64,000 bases of DNA, taken from positions 2,356,001 through 2,420,000 of the forward strand of contig NZ_CP034752.1 in assembly GCF_004295645.1 (NCBI RefSeq), written 5' to 3'. Of the stretch, positions 32,035-40,915 are shown piece by piece; position 1 is the stretch's first letter, and each line of letters opens with the position of its first letter. The stretch is from Limnobaculum zhutongyuii. Its GTDB lineage: Bacteria > Pseudomonadota > Gammaproteobacteria > Enterobacterales > Enterobacteriaceae. The position numbers were made by a program, and so were the translations under genes. Under the pieces are notes generated by a model. The model was given only the letters and a program-made list of their open reading frames with translations, was not told the DNA's origin and made no database searches.

Positions 32035-33087
32035 TTACTGTGGTTTAAAATCGATTGGAGCGTTTTTAAACTTTTCATACACGGCAGTTGATGGTGGTTT
32101 CGGTATCTTCGCCTGCCTTGCTGCAACTAATGCAACCTGACAAAGCGCCGGATCCCCACCTTCTGCCTGAACACTGAACAAGGTTCCATCTGGTGCTAAC
32201 TTGATTCGCAGCGTACAGGTTTTACCTCTGTACAATTGCGCATCATAAAAATTTCGCATAATTGCAGATTGAATCTGCGACATATAGGCGTCAACTTCAG
32301 GACCCGTAGCTCCTGCTTTAGTACCACCACCTGAAGCACCATTAGCTGATGGTGCATTTTTATCGGAAGCCAATCCACCAAAGATATCATCAACTTCTGC
32401 AGCAGCTTTTTTGGCATCCGCGGCGGCCTTTTTCGCATCAGCAGCTTTCTTAGCATCATCAGCAGCTTTTTGCTTAGCGTCAGCAGCAGCCTTTTGTTTG
32501 GCATCTTCTGCCGCTTTCTGCTTAGCTAATGCTTCGGTTTGCTTTTTAGCGTCATCAGCCGCTTTTTTAGCATCGGCTTCCGCTTTCTTTCTTGCTTCTG
32601 CGGCAGCTGCCGTCGCTTTTTGTTGAGCTTCGGCTTCAGCCTTTGCCTGAGCAGCCTGGGCCTCAGCTTGCTTTTGCACTTCCTGCGCTTTCTTCGCCGC
32701 CTGCTCAGCCTGTTGCTGTTGTTCCGCCTGTTTTTTCGCTGCTTCCTGAGCAGCCAGACGGTCTTTTTCCAATTGCTTCAGGCGTTGCTGTTCTGCGGCC
32801 TGTTGTTGACGCTGCTCTTCAGCCTGACGATCAACTTCCTGCTGTCTGAGCTTCTCTGCCCGCTTAGCATCTGATTTTTGTTGCTGCTGGCGTTCGTACT
32901 GTTGCGCCATCGCATTAGGGTCGACCATCACAGCGTCAATAACTGAGCCACCACCACCCCCGCCGGTCAGGATATCTTTTTGCATAAACGCGCCGATCGC
33001 CAATAAGCCAATCACCAGGATATGCAAAATTATCGAAACCATTACTGAACGGTTTAGTTTATCTTCGTGCTCTGTTGCCTTTACCAC
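32035..33087 (-). CDS. tolA: Tol-Pal system protein TolA
   Basis: 350 residues. N-terminal membrane helix (VMVSIILHILVIGLLAIGAFM), a long Ala/Lys/Gln-rich helical domain (about 50-220, many AAADAKKKA-like repeats), then the globular C-terminal domain with GPEVDAYMSQIQSAI and CTLRIKLAPDGTLF. It spans the periplasm and connects TolQR energy to Pal and TolB. It is shorter than E. coli TolA (421), the difference being in the helical domain, which is variable. Confidence 0.97.
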   Translation of the reverse strand: MVKATEHEDKLNRSVMVSIILHILVIGLLAIGAFMQKDILTGGGGGGSVIDAVMVDPNAMAQQYERQQQQKSDAKRAEKLRQQEVDRQAEEQRQQQAAEQQRLKQLEKDRLAAQEAAKKQAEQQQQAEQAAKKAQEVQKQAEAQAAQAKAEAEAQQKATAAAAEARKKAEADAKKAADDAKKQTEALAKQKAAEDAKQKAAADAKQKAADDAKKAADAKKAAADAKKAAAEVDDIFGGLASDKNAPSANGASGGGTKAGATGPEVDAYMSQIQSAIMRNFYDAQLYRGKTCTLRIKLAPDGTLFSVQAEGGDPALCQVALVAARQAKIPKPPSTAVYEKFKNAPIDFKPQ

Positions 33088-33150
33088 TCGCTGCTTCCAA
33101 AAAACAAATGAACTGACAAGACCGCTAGCTTAACTAAGCCAGACTCACCA

Positions 33151-33585
33151 TTATATCGGTTGAGTCATCAACCCAACAGAGGTTACACCAGCACGATGAA
33201 GCATATTTAACGCTTTAATGACTTCATCATAGGGAACTTCTTTAGCGCCACCGATTAAAAATACTGTCTTTGGATCTTCCTTTAACCGTGCCTGAGCTTC
33301 CGCGATCACCTGTTGCTCAGGGATTTGCTCAATACGCTCTTTATCAATAACTAATGCATACTGCCCTACTCCAGATACTTCGACAATAACTGGCGGCTTA
33401 TTATCCGTAGAGACTGCTTTAGAGTCGGATGCATCTGGTAAATCGACCTCTACACTTTGGGTAATAATTGGTGCAGTTGCCATAAAAATCAACAACAACA
33501 CTAACAATACGTCCAACAGCGGAACAATGTTTATTTCCGCCGTTTTACCCGTGCTACTGCGCCGAGATGTACGTTTATACGCCAC
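33151..33585 (-). CDS. tolR: Tol-Pal system protein TolR
   Basis: 144 residues, the usual length. One membrane helix carries the motor residue: NIVPLLDVLLVLLLIFMATA, with the Asp needed for proton flow. The periplasmic domain follows (SVEVDLPDASDSKAVSTDNK to GLMTQPI). It forms the TolQ5R2 motor with TolQ, whose gene ends 14 bp upstream. Confidence 0.98.
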   Translation of the reverse strand: MAYKRTSRRSSTGKTAEINIVPLLDVLLVLLLIFMATAPIITQSVEVDLPDASDSKAVSTDNKPPVIVEVSGVGQYALVIDKERIEQIPEQQVIAEAQARLKEDPKTVFLIGGAKEVPYDEVIKALNMLHRAGVTSVGLMTQPI

Positions 33586-33599
33586 GCTAGCCCCCTTAC

Positions 33600-34283
33600 T
33601 TATTTAGTCTCTGTAGAGAATGCCTGACGATGGAGAATTGTGGTGAACTCTTCCATAAAGTTGTCATAATTCTGCTCGAGCTTAAATACACGCAAGCTAA
33701 GGCGGTTATGTGCCATTACAGCAGGGATTGCGGCAAACAAACCAATCGCGGTAGCAATCAGTGCTTCGGCAATACCCGGTGCAACCATCTGCAGGGTAGC
33801 CTGTTTTACGGCACCCAGTGCGATAAAGGAGTGCATGATACCCCATACGGTACCAAACAGACCGATATATGGGCTGATAGACCCCACCACACCAAGGAAT
33901 GGAATATGGTTTTCCAGATTTTCAAGCTCACGATTCAGAGAAAGGCGCATTGCTCTGGTTGCCCCTTCAATGGCTGCTTCCGGCGCATGATTGTTAGCGC
34001 GATGCAGGCGAGCAAATTCTTTAAAACCAGAATAGAAAATTTGTTCAGAACCACCCAGCTCATCACGGCGGGTGTTGCTTTCCTGATACAAACGAGACAA
34101 ATCGATACCCGACCAGAATTTATCTTCAAAAGCTTCCGCTTCGCGTCTTGCCGTACTTAATATACGGGTACGCTGGATGATAATGGCCCAGGATGCAATT
34201 GAGAACCCAACCAGGATCAGCATTACAAATTTTACGAGTAAACTAGCCTCAAGGAACAGGCTCATGATATTCATGTCAGTCAC
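33600..34283 (-). CDS. tolQ: Tol-Pal system protein TolQ
   Basis: 227 residues with three membrane helices. Features: ASLLVKFVMLILVGFSIASW in the first, then FWSGIDLSRLYQESNTRRDE in the cytoplasmic part, and the conserved GTVWGIMHSFIALGAV and GIAEALIATAIGLFAAIPAV segments lining the channel. Proton-driven motor with TolR. It overlaps ybgC by 4 bp (ATGA). Confidence 0.98.
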   Translation of the reverse strand: MTDMNIMSLFLEASLLVKFVMLILVGFSIASWAIIIQRTRILSTARREAEAFEDKFWSGIDLSRLYQESNTRRDELGGSEQIFYSGFKEFARLHRANNHAPEAAIEGATRAMRLSLNRELENLENHIPFLGVVGSISPYIGLFGTVWGIMHSFIALGAVKQATLQMVAPGIAEALIATAIGLFAAIPAVMAHNRLSLRVFKLEQNYDNFMEEFTTILHRQAFSTETK

Positions 34284-34684
34284 TTCTTCAACTCCGCGAC
34301 AATAGACCTGGGAAGCTTCATTGGCTTCATCAAGTGTGAATCAACACATGCTACTAACACATCTGCCTGGCTTAAAAGTTTACCATGTTGGTCAAAGATG
34401 CGTTGTGCAAACGTAAGGGATGCGCCGCCAATAGCCACGACTTCAGTTTCAATCTCCAGCATGTCATCAAGACGAGCAGGAAGAATGTACTCAACGGCCA
34501 TACGACGAACAGCGAAAGCGACATGCTCACTCAGCAATTGTTGCTGATTATAATTGTATTGGCGCAGCATCTCAGTGCGCGCTCTTTCATAAAAGGCCAC
34601 ATAACGGGCGTGATAAACTACACCGCCGGCGTCAGTGTCTTCAAAATAGACCCGAACGGGCCATTTGAACAGCAAGTTACTCAC
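34280..34684 (-). CDS. ybgC: Acyl-CoA thioesterase YbgC
   Basis: 134 residues with the hotdog-fold 4-hydroxybenzoyl-CoA thioesterase pattern: VRVYFEDTDAGGVVYHARYVAFYERARTE, in which Asp and His near residues 18-25 are catalytic, then EIETEVVAIGGASLTFAQRI. E. coli YbgC hydrolyses short and medium acyl-CoA and acts with phospholipid enzymes at the membrane. First gene of the tol-pal operon here; the tol promoter should lie in 34685-34828. Confidence 0.96.
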   Translation of the reverse strand: MSNLLFKWPVRVYFEDTDAGGVVYHARYVAFYERARTEMLRQYNYNQQQLLSEHVAFAVRRMAVEYILPARLDDMLEIETEVVAIGGASLTFAQRIFDQHGKLLSQADVLVACVDSHLMKPMKLPRSIVAELKK

Positions 34685-34828
34685 AAATATATCCAGTCTG
34701 ACTCTATAACTAACCGACTGATACTATACGCAAGAGCAAACCTCTTGGGAATGGGAAGCTGCAGATGAGAGCAAAAATAATTCTCAGTTAGGAAAACTGA
34801 CCATTATTTTTGCTATATGGAAATGAGC

Positions 34829-35122
34829 TTATGACAAAAAGTAAGCCAAGCCTGCGATCAAGATCGCAATTGCAGGAAGTGGAGTGAAAACCGCTTTCCA
34901 ACGAATTCTCCGGGGGCGGAACCCTACCCCATGGATAATCCCGGTGCATATGGCCCACATAATCAGAAAACTTTGCCATATCTCAATGGAACTGGTTTTG
35001 GCTGCGAACCGGGCAGGATCCCAGAAAACACAGAACGCCAGTGAAAACGCTAAGATTAAAGAAAGGGCCCGAAACGAGCCCTTATCCATAATAGCGTACA
35101 GTTTATTAAACACAGTACCCAT
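34829..35122 (-). CDS. ybgE: Cyd operon protein YbgE
   Basis: 97 residues, three predicted membrane helices: SLILAFSLAFCVFWDPARFA, then WQSFLIMWAICTGIIHGVGF and the C-terminal LPAIAILIAGLAYFLS. The RALSLILAF...WDPARFAA...IHGVGFRPR pattern is that of YbgE. Small membrane protein of the cytochrome bd operon with unclear role. Two bases separate it from cydX. Confidence 0.93.
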   Translation of the reverse strand: MGTVFNKLYAIMDKGSFRALSLILAFSLAFCVFWDPARFAAKTSSIEIWQSFLIMWAICTGIIHGVGFRPRRIRWKAVFTPLPAIAILIAGLAYFLS

Positions 35123-35124
35123 TA

Positions 35125-35226
35125 TTATTCGTCTTTATTCCCGTTGTTGGTTTCATACCATACTGCACCGATGATACCACATGCACAGGCAAGCAACGTA
35201 CCGAGACTCCAGGCAAAATACCACAT
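35125..35226 (-). CDS. cydX: Cytochrome bd-I subunit CydX
   Basis: 33 residues, too short for ordinary gene calls: MWYFAWSLGTLLACACGIIG then AVWYETNNGNKDE. A single membrane helix with the conserved MWYFxWxLG start. It stabilises haem b595/d in the CydAB oxidase. AAGGAG stands 7 bases upstream of the ATG. Lies between cydB and ybgE as in E. coli. Confidence 0.96.
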   Translation of the reverse strand: MWYFAWSLGTLLACACGIIGAVWYETNNGNKDE

Positions 35227-35248
35227 TGTTTTGCTCCTTATGTTGATA

Positions 35249-36388
35249 TCAATACAGTGAAGCGTGGTTGTCTTCGATATGTTTCTTATCGAGACGACCG
35301 AACATTTTCACGTAACTCCAAATCGTATAAATCAGTACGATTGGTACGAAAATCAGCGCAACAAAGGTCATTACTGTCAGAGTCAGGTGACTTGAAGTCG
35401 CATCCCACATCGTCAGACTAACGCTTGGGTTAATGTTTGACGGCATGATGAATGGGAACATGGTGATCCCCGCCGTAAAGATAACACAAGCAATGGTCAG
35501 TGATGAGAACAGGAATGCCATACCGCCGCTGTTACAACGAGAGCTGATGATGGTCAGTAACGGTAACACCACACCTAACGCAGGCACAGCCCACAGAATC
35601 GGATAGTTGTTATAGTTAATCAGCCATGCACCTGCCTGAACAGCAACTTGCTTATTCAGCGGGTCAGACGGAGCGGTATAATCTAATGCCGAGGTTACAA
35701 CATAACCATCGATACCATAAACCACCCAGGCACCTGCTGCTGCAAAAGCAATCAGTACCACTAAAGCACCAATTTGCGTTGCGGCACGAGCGCGTAAACG
35801 CAGCTCAGCAGTCGTCTTCATCTGTAACCATGCTGCACCCTGAGTCACTAACATCATCAGGCTAACTACGCCAGCAACCAGTGCAAACGGGTTAAGCAGT
35901 TGGAAGAAGTTACCGGTGTAAGTTAAGTGGGACATGCTGTCGATGTTGAATGGTACGCCCTGTAACAAGTTACCAAACGCCACACCAAACACCAGTGCCG
36001 GGACGAAGCTACCAAAGAAGATGCCACCATCCCACAGATTGCGCCAGCGCTGATCTTCAACTTTACCGCGATAGTCGAAACCAACCGGACGGAAGAATAA
36101 CGCCGCCAGAACCAGAATCATCGCAATATAGAAACCGGAGAACGCAGCGGCATAAGCCTGTGGCCATGCAGCAAACAGCGCACCACCAGCGGTGATCAGC
36201 CATACCTGGTTACCATCCCAGTGAGGAGCAATACTGTTAATCATAATGCGACGTTCAGTATTGGTCTTACCGATAATAGGAACAAGGATACCAACGCCCA
36301 TATCAAAACCATCGGTAATGGCGAAACCTACCAGTAACACGCCAACCAACAGCCACCAGATAAATCGTAATGTATCGTAATCTAACAT
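35249..36388 (-). CDS. cydB: Cytochrome bd ubiquinol oxidase subunit II
   Basis: 379 residues, as in E. coli, with eight to nine membrane helices. Hallmarks: DYDTLRFIWWLLVGVLLVGFAITDGFDMGVG at the start, APHWDGNQVWLITAGGALFAAWP and RWRNLWDGGIFFGSFVP. It forms the heterodimer with CydA that reduces oxygen to water at low oxygen tension. It lies 14 bp after cydA. Confidence 0.98.
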   Translation of the reverse strand: MLDYDTLRFIWWLLVGVLLVGFAITDGFDMGVGILVPIIGKTNTERRIMINSIAPHWDGNQVWLITAGGALFAAWPQAYAAAFSGFYIAMILVLAALFFRPVGFDYRGKVEDQRWRNLWDGGIFFGSFVPALVFGVAFGNLLQGVPFNIDSMSHLTYTGNFFQLLNPFALVAGVVSLMMLVTQGAAWLQMKTTAELRLRARAATQIGALVVLIAFAAAGAWVVYGIDGYVVTSALDYTAPSDPLNKQVAVQAGAWLINYNNYPILWAVPALGVVLPLLTIISSRCNSGGMAFLFSSLTIACVIFTAGITMFPFIMPSNINPSVSLTMWDATSSHLTLTVMTFVALIFVPIVLIYTIWSYVKMFGRLDKKHIEDNHASLY

Positions 36389-36402
36389 GTCTGGACTCCT
36401 GT

Positions 36403-37974
36403 TTACCGTGTTTCTTGCGCTAATGCGGCACTGCTTTGTTCAAAATGGTAACGTCCTGTTTTCAGGCTGCTTGGGCCCAGACGCGCATATTTAAACATTA
36501 AGTACATTTCCGCAATGAGGAACAGTGTGTACAGTCCGCAAATCAGAATGATTGAGAACCACAGATCACCCGTAGTCAGGTGTGATGTCGCAGCCGCAAT
36601 TGGCAGAACATCCGCAATCGCCCATGGTTGACGACCATATTCAGCAACGAACCAGCCGGCTTCACAAGCAATCCACGGCAATGGAATACCGTACAGTGCT
36701 AAACGAAGCAACCATGGTTTTTCGCCAATACGGTTACGTGCAACGTGGTATACCGCCATGCCGATAATCAGCAGCATCAGGAATCCACAGGCAACCATAA
36801 TACGGAATGAGAAGTAAAGCGGAGCCACTTCTGGAATGGTGCTGGCAGCAGCGGCTTTAATTTCAGCCTCTGTTGCGTTGTTGATATCTTTAGCTTGCGT
36901 ATGCAGCAAGATTCCGTATCCCAGATCTTTCTTGGTCTGGTCAAAGGCCTCGCGTACTGCCGGGTCTTTATCCCCTGCACGCAGTTTTTCCAGCATTTGA
37001 TAAGCAGTAACGCCGTTACGAATACGTAACTCGTTTTCTGTCATCAGATCTTTCAGACCGGTGATTTGTTGATCTAAAGAACGCGTCGCGATAATCCCTA
37101 AAGCATACGGAATTTCGAGAGCATAATGGTTCTTCATCTCTTTTTGATCCGGAAGGCTAATGATGTTGAATGCTGCCGGAGCAGGCTGTGTTTCCCATTC
37201 AGCTTCAATAGCAGCCAGTTTCACGCGCTGTACATCGCCTAACTCATAACCAGATTCATCACCTAACAGGATAACTGACAGGGTTGAAGCCAGGCCAAAG
37301 CAGGCAGCGATAGCAAATGAACGCTTAGCAAATGGCAGATCGCGTTTCTTCAGTAAGTAGAATGCGCTAATGCCAAGAATAAACATCGAACCGGTTACAT
37401 AACCAGCAGAGACTGTATGAACGAATTTAACCTGCGCAACAGGGTTTAATACCAGCTCCGAAAAGCTGAGCATTTCCATACGCATGGTTTCAAAGTTAAA
37501 TTCTGATGCAACTGGATTCTGCATCCAGCCGTTTGCCACAAGAATCCACAGTGCAGAAAGGTTAGAACCTAAAGCAACAAACCAGGTTACTGCTAAATGT
37601 TGAACCTTACTTAAACGATCCCAACCGAAGAAGAACAAACCGACTAACGTTGATTCCAGGAAGAACGCCATCAGACCTTCAATCGCCAGAGGCGCACCGA
37701 AGATATCCCCTACATAATGAGAATAGTAGGACCAGTTTGTACCAAACTGGAACTCCATGGTTAAACCCGTGGCCACACCCAGAGCAAAGTTAATACCGAA
37801 TAACTTGCCCCAGAATCTGGTCATATCTTTATATATTTGCTTACCTGTCAGCACATATACCGATTCCATGACTGCCAACAAAAACGCCATACCTAACGTT
37901 AGTGGGACAAACAGGAAGTGGTACATTGCCGTCAGGGCAAACTGTAATCGTGATAGTTCGACGATATCAAACAT
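36403..37974 (-). CDS. cydA: Cytochrome bd ubiquinol oxidase subunit I
   Basis: 523 residues from MFDIVELSRLQFALTAMYHF, matching E. coli length (522); the frame extends 27 codons upstream without membrane character. Contains ligand His of haem b595 in QFALTAMYHFLFVPLT, the quinol-binding Q-loop (LPDQKEMKNHYALEIPYALG) and GRQPW near the C-terminus. Transcribed with cydB, cydX and ybgE. Candidate FNR-type sites lie upstream at 38078 and 38316. Confidence 0.98.
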   Translation of the reverse strand: MFDIVELSRLQFALTAMYHFLFVPLTLGMAFLLAVMESVYVLTGKQIYKDMTRFWGKLFGINFALGVATGLTMEFQFGTNWSYYSHYVGDIFGAPLAIEGLMAFFLESTLVGLFFFGWDRLSKVQHLAVTWFVALGSNLSALWILVANGWMQNPVASEFNFETMRMEMLSFSELVLNPVAQVKFVHTVSAGYVTGSMFILGISAFYLLKKRDLPFAKRSFAIAACFGLASTLSVILLGDESGYELGDVQRVKLAAIEAEWETQPAPAAFNIISLPDQKEMKNHYALEIPYALGIIATRSLDQQITGLKDLMTENELRIRNGVTAYQMLEKLRAGDKDPAVREAFDQTKKDLGYGILLHTQAKDINNATEAEIKAAAASTIPEVAPLYFSFRIMVACGFLMLLIIGMAVYHVARNRIGEKPWLLRLALYGIPLPWIACEAGWFVAEYGRQPWAIADVLPIAAATSHLTTGDLWFSIILICGLYTLFLIAEMYLMFKYARLGPSSLKTGRYHFEQSSAALAQETR

Positions 37975-38652
37975 CTTGACTCCTTGCTCCTCAGGAAGAC
38001 AAACGGTAACAACCCAAACTGATGCTGTCCCTGTCGTCTTACACCCATTACTCACCAGAGGTGAATGCCTTAAAAAATCAATTTACATCAATCTGTAAGC
38101 AATATTTGTTTCATCAACTATTCTAATAGTCATACAGCGTTTAACTATCTATCCACGCTGAGTCCTGTTGAACATAAACACCTATTAACTTAAACAACCC
38201 TATAACACACGTTAAATACTACGCTTCTAATCCCTTACAATAAATAGGTATTTCACAATAAAATCAGAATTGTGAACTCAAATCAAAATCGATATGTAAC
38301 ACACATGCATAAAAATTGATGTAGAACAATTTTCGCTAATTACACCATAGATTTAATATTATTCAATTCCATTTAATTACTATTTTGGCGATTTATACTA
38401 AATAAAAAGATTAAAATGCTATAATAAATTAACATAAACACACAATCATAAACATTAAAGCAACATTTGGTGCTTTTCATTAAAAATTGGTGTTCAAATT
38501 AATAAGCGACCCTATTGGATAAAAAATAAAATACCAATAGAAAAAGAATAGTAGAGTACGAGGAAACTGCTGCAATCCAACACTGTTATAGCAAGATAGC
38601 AGCAGTAAAATTGATATCGTGATTTTACATCCTGTAATACTGAAATAAAAAA
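37975..38652. other. cydA upstream region, AT-rich and without genes
   Basis: About 680 bp with no convincing open frame. It becomes strongly AT-rich away from cydA. Two sequences resemble the FNR site TTGAT-N4-ATCAA: TCAATTTACATCAA at 38078-38091 (8/10) and TTGATGTAGAACAA at 38316-38329 (9/10). In E. coli cydA has a long control region with FNR and ArcA sites. No other structure is seen. Confidence 0.6.
38316..38329. promoter_or_regulatory. Candidate FNR-type site upstream of cydA
   Basis: TTGATGTAGAACAA matches the FNR palindrome at 9 of 10 defined positions. It lies about 340 bp upstream of the cydA ATG, within the range of the multi-promoter control region known from E. coli. Chance occurrence in AT-rich DNA is possible. 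Confidence 0.4.
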
Positions 38653-39732
38653 CTAATCAGCTGATATTATTTCATAAACTCCTTTCAGAATATCATCTGG
38701 CTTAATTGATGATAATCCTGAGCCCTCTTCAGCAATCAATACTTTATGTAATGCTAAATCCTGCAATGGTCTGGTACCCGCAGCATGCTTCATGCCCCGA
38801 AACATCACAACCGTTGGTGTCTTAACCGCAATCGCTATGTGTAAAGGTCCGGTATCACCAACAACCAGGCATTGAAGAGAAGCTATTTTTTCAACCAGTT
38901 GCTTCAAATTTGTTTTTCCGGCTGAATTTATCACTCGTTCGCTAAAGGGAAGTAATAATTGTATTAGCTGATTATTACGTTCAATCTCCCCTAGCCCACC
39001 GAGAAGTTCGATATCAACATCAGGAAACTTATCCAGGATCTGTGTGGCGACAATAGCGAATGACTCAATCGGCCAGCATCGTTCTGCAGAAGAGGCTCCC
39101 GGATGAATCCCAACTGTTTTTCTATTTTTTTTCTCAGGCGTATATTTAACGGGGATCATCATTTCTACTGAAGGAAAACTGATTCCAATACTCTCCAGTA
39201 GCTCTGCTTTTTTGTGGATCAGATGCACATCATTAAACCGTTTATGACCTGGCACTGATAAAAATGGATTAAGATAAAAGGTTGGTCTATCCAAATAATC
39301 GTTGTAATACACGTCTTTAATGATAATTTCTGAATTTGCCATCGTTGCTGACACAATGTCATAAGGCGCTCTGGAGTGCCGCAGAAATACCGCATCAAGA
39401 TGACGACGTCTTAATGCTTTAACTAATTTCAGTAACCCATTCAGCTTACCATCCCAATAGAGGACATCTCTGAACATATCACTGCCTTCAACCAGCAAAG
39501 CATTTCGTTGGTGAACAACCATTGTGATATTGGCATCAGGATATCTTTTTCGAATAGCAGCAATTGCTGGCGTATTGAGAAGAAAATCCCCTAATGCGGT
39601 AGTTGAAAAAATAGCGATATTCTTTAAATCAGAGATATCAGAAGGTTGTTGATATTTTTTAACCCGAAAGCCAGTGAGCCGATAAGCAGTAATAAAAAGA
39701 GCGGCTAACTTCTGCTTTAATAACTTACTCAT
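38653..39732 (-). CDS. GT9 (heptosyltransferase-like) glycosyltransferase
   Basis: 359 residues from MSKLLKQKLAALFITAYRLT; longer starts exist up to 39828. Two Rossmann domains: the N-terminal one has IAIFSTTALGDFLLNTPAIAAIRKRYPDANI, the C-terminal one has VGIHPGASSAERCWPIESFA and LVVGDTGPLHIAIAVKTPTVVMF, the GT9 sugar-nucleotide site. Such enzymes add heptose or related sugars to LPS core; the exact acceptor is unknown. It stands alone between cydA and sucD, flanked on both sides by very AT-rich DNA, which suggests acquisition by transfer. E. coli has mngR/mngA here. Confidence 0.85.
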   Translation of the reverse strand: MSKLLKQKLAALFITAYRLTGFRVKKYQQPSDISDLKNIAIFSTTALGDFLLNTPAIAAIRKRYPDANITMVVHQRNALLVEGSDMFRDVLYWDGKLNGLLKLVKALRRRHLDAVFLRHSRAPYDIVSATMANSEIIIKDVYYNDYLDRPTFYLNPFLSVPGHKRFNDVHLIHKKAELLESIGISFPSVEMMIPVKYTPEKKNRKTVGIHPGASSAERCWPIESFAIVATQILDKFPDVDIELLGGLGEIERNNQLIQLLLPFSERVINSAGKTNLKQLVEKIASLQCLVVGDTGPLHIAIAVKTPTVVMFRGMKHAAGTRPLQDLALHKVLIAEEGSGLSSIKPDDILKGVYEIISAD

Positions 39733-39954
39733 AACAATCCTTACCATGGACTCTGATAAAAGTTGCAACCGATTATGTTGTCTATAAAAATGAGCCTTAC
39801 CTCTCAAATCATGGACATTTAGATACAAATATTATTATAAACAATTATATAACTTCAAAAAATAATTATTATAAATAATATAATTTGAGAAATATTCATT
39901 GATTTTTATAATAAAAACAACATGATTACCTAAAAAATAATTAATCACAGACAA

Positions 39955-39980
39955 TAAAAAAAGCCGCATAAGCGGCTTTT
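39955..39980. terminator. Terminator after sucD
   Basis: AGCCGC, loop ATAA-like, GCGGCT (39962-39977), with an A-run before and a T-run after it on the plus strand, so it can act in both directions. It ends the suc operon 33 bp after the sucD stop. Confidence 0.85.
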
Positions 39981-40009
39981 TACAAACTGTCATGAAGTGA
40001 CTTTTATTA

Positions 40010-40915
40010 TCAATTCACTTCAGCGGAGATCTTTTTTGCTGCATGGGCTCCCAGCGAAGCTTTAACCGCTTCACCAATGTCTGCCAGACTACGTACAGTA
40101 CGCACGCCCGCAGCCTCCAACGCAGCAAACTTCTCGTCAGCGGTACCTTTACCACCAGCAATAATGGCGCCAGCATGCCCCATGCGTTTACCTTTAGGCG
40201 CCGTTACACCCGCAATATAGCCGATGACCGGTTTGGTAACATGATGCTTGATATAATGAGCCGCTTCTTCTTCTGCAGAACCACCAATCTCACCAATCAT
40301 TACAATGGCTTCAGTTTGTGGGTCTTGCTCAAACAGCTTCAGAATATCAATAAAGTTAGAGCCTGGAATTGGGTCGCCACCAATACCAACACAGCTTGAC
40401 TGACCAAATCCAGCATCGGTCGTCTGTTTCACTGCTTCATAGGTCAAGGTACCAGAGCGGGATACGATACCCACATTACCTGGTTTATGAATATGGCCCG
40501 GCATGATACCAATCTTGCATGCTCCCGGGGTAATTACACCCGGACAGTTAGGGCCAATCATACGTACGCCCAACTGGTCGACTTTTACTTTTACCGTCAG
40601 CATATCCAGAACCGGAATACCTTCGGTAATACAGATGATCAGTTTAATACCTGCTTCAGCCGCTTCAAGGATCGAGTCTTTACAGAATGGCGCAGGGACA
40701 TAGATAACCGATGCAGTAGCGCCTGTGGCTTCAACTGCTTCACGAACTGTATTAAATACCGGTAAACCTAAATGGGTGGTGCCGCCCTTACCCGGGGTCA
40801 CGCCGCCAACCAGTTTAGTACCATACTCCAACGCTTGTTCAGAATGGAATGTACCCTGACTGCCGGTAAAACCCTGACAAATGACTTTAGTATCTTTATC
40901 TATCAGAATGGACAT
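40010..40915 (-). CDS. sucD: Succinate-CoA ligase subunit alpha
   Basis: 301 residues, about a dozen more than E. coli at the C-terminus (AVKASLGAHAAKKISAEVN). CoA-binding start SILIDKDTKVICQGFTGSQGTFHSEQ, then the phosphohistidine region HAGAIIAGGKGTADEKFAALE with the active His, and GPNCPGVITPG. Converts succinyl-CoA to succinate with ATP formation. It overlaps sucC by one base. Confidence 0.98.
   Translation of the reverse strand: MSILIDKDTKVICQGFTGSQGTFHSEQALEYGTKLVGGVTPGKGGTTHLGLPVFNTVREAVEATGATASVIYVPAPFCKDSILEAAEAGIKLIICITEGIPVLDMLTVKVKVDQLGVRMIGPNCPGVITPGACKIGIMPGHIHKPGNVGIVSRSGTLTYEAVKQTTDAGFGQSSCVGIGGDPIPGSNFIDILKLFEQDPQTEAIVMIGEIGGSAEEEAAHYIKHHVTKPVIGYIAGVTAPKGKRMGHAGAIIAGGKGTADEKFAALEAAGVRTVRSLADIGEAVKASLGAHAAKKISAEVN

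Noticed and set aside
32196..32874. Overlapping frames opposite tolA
   Set aside because: They arise from the Ala/Lys-rich repeats of tolA read in other frames.
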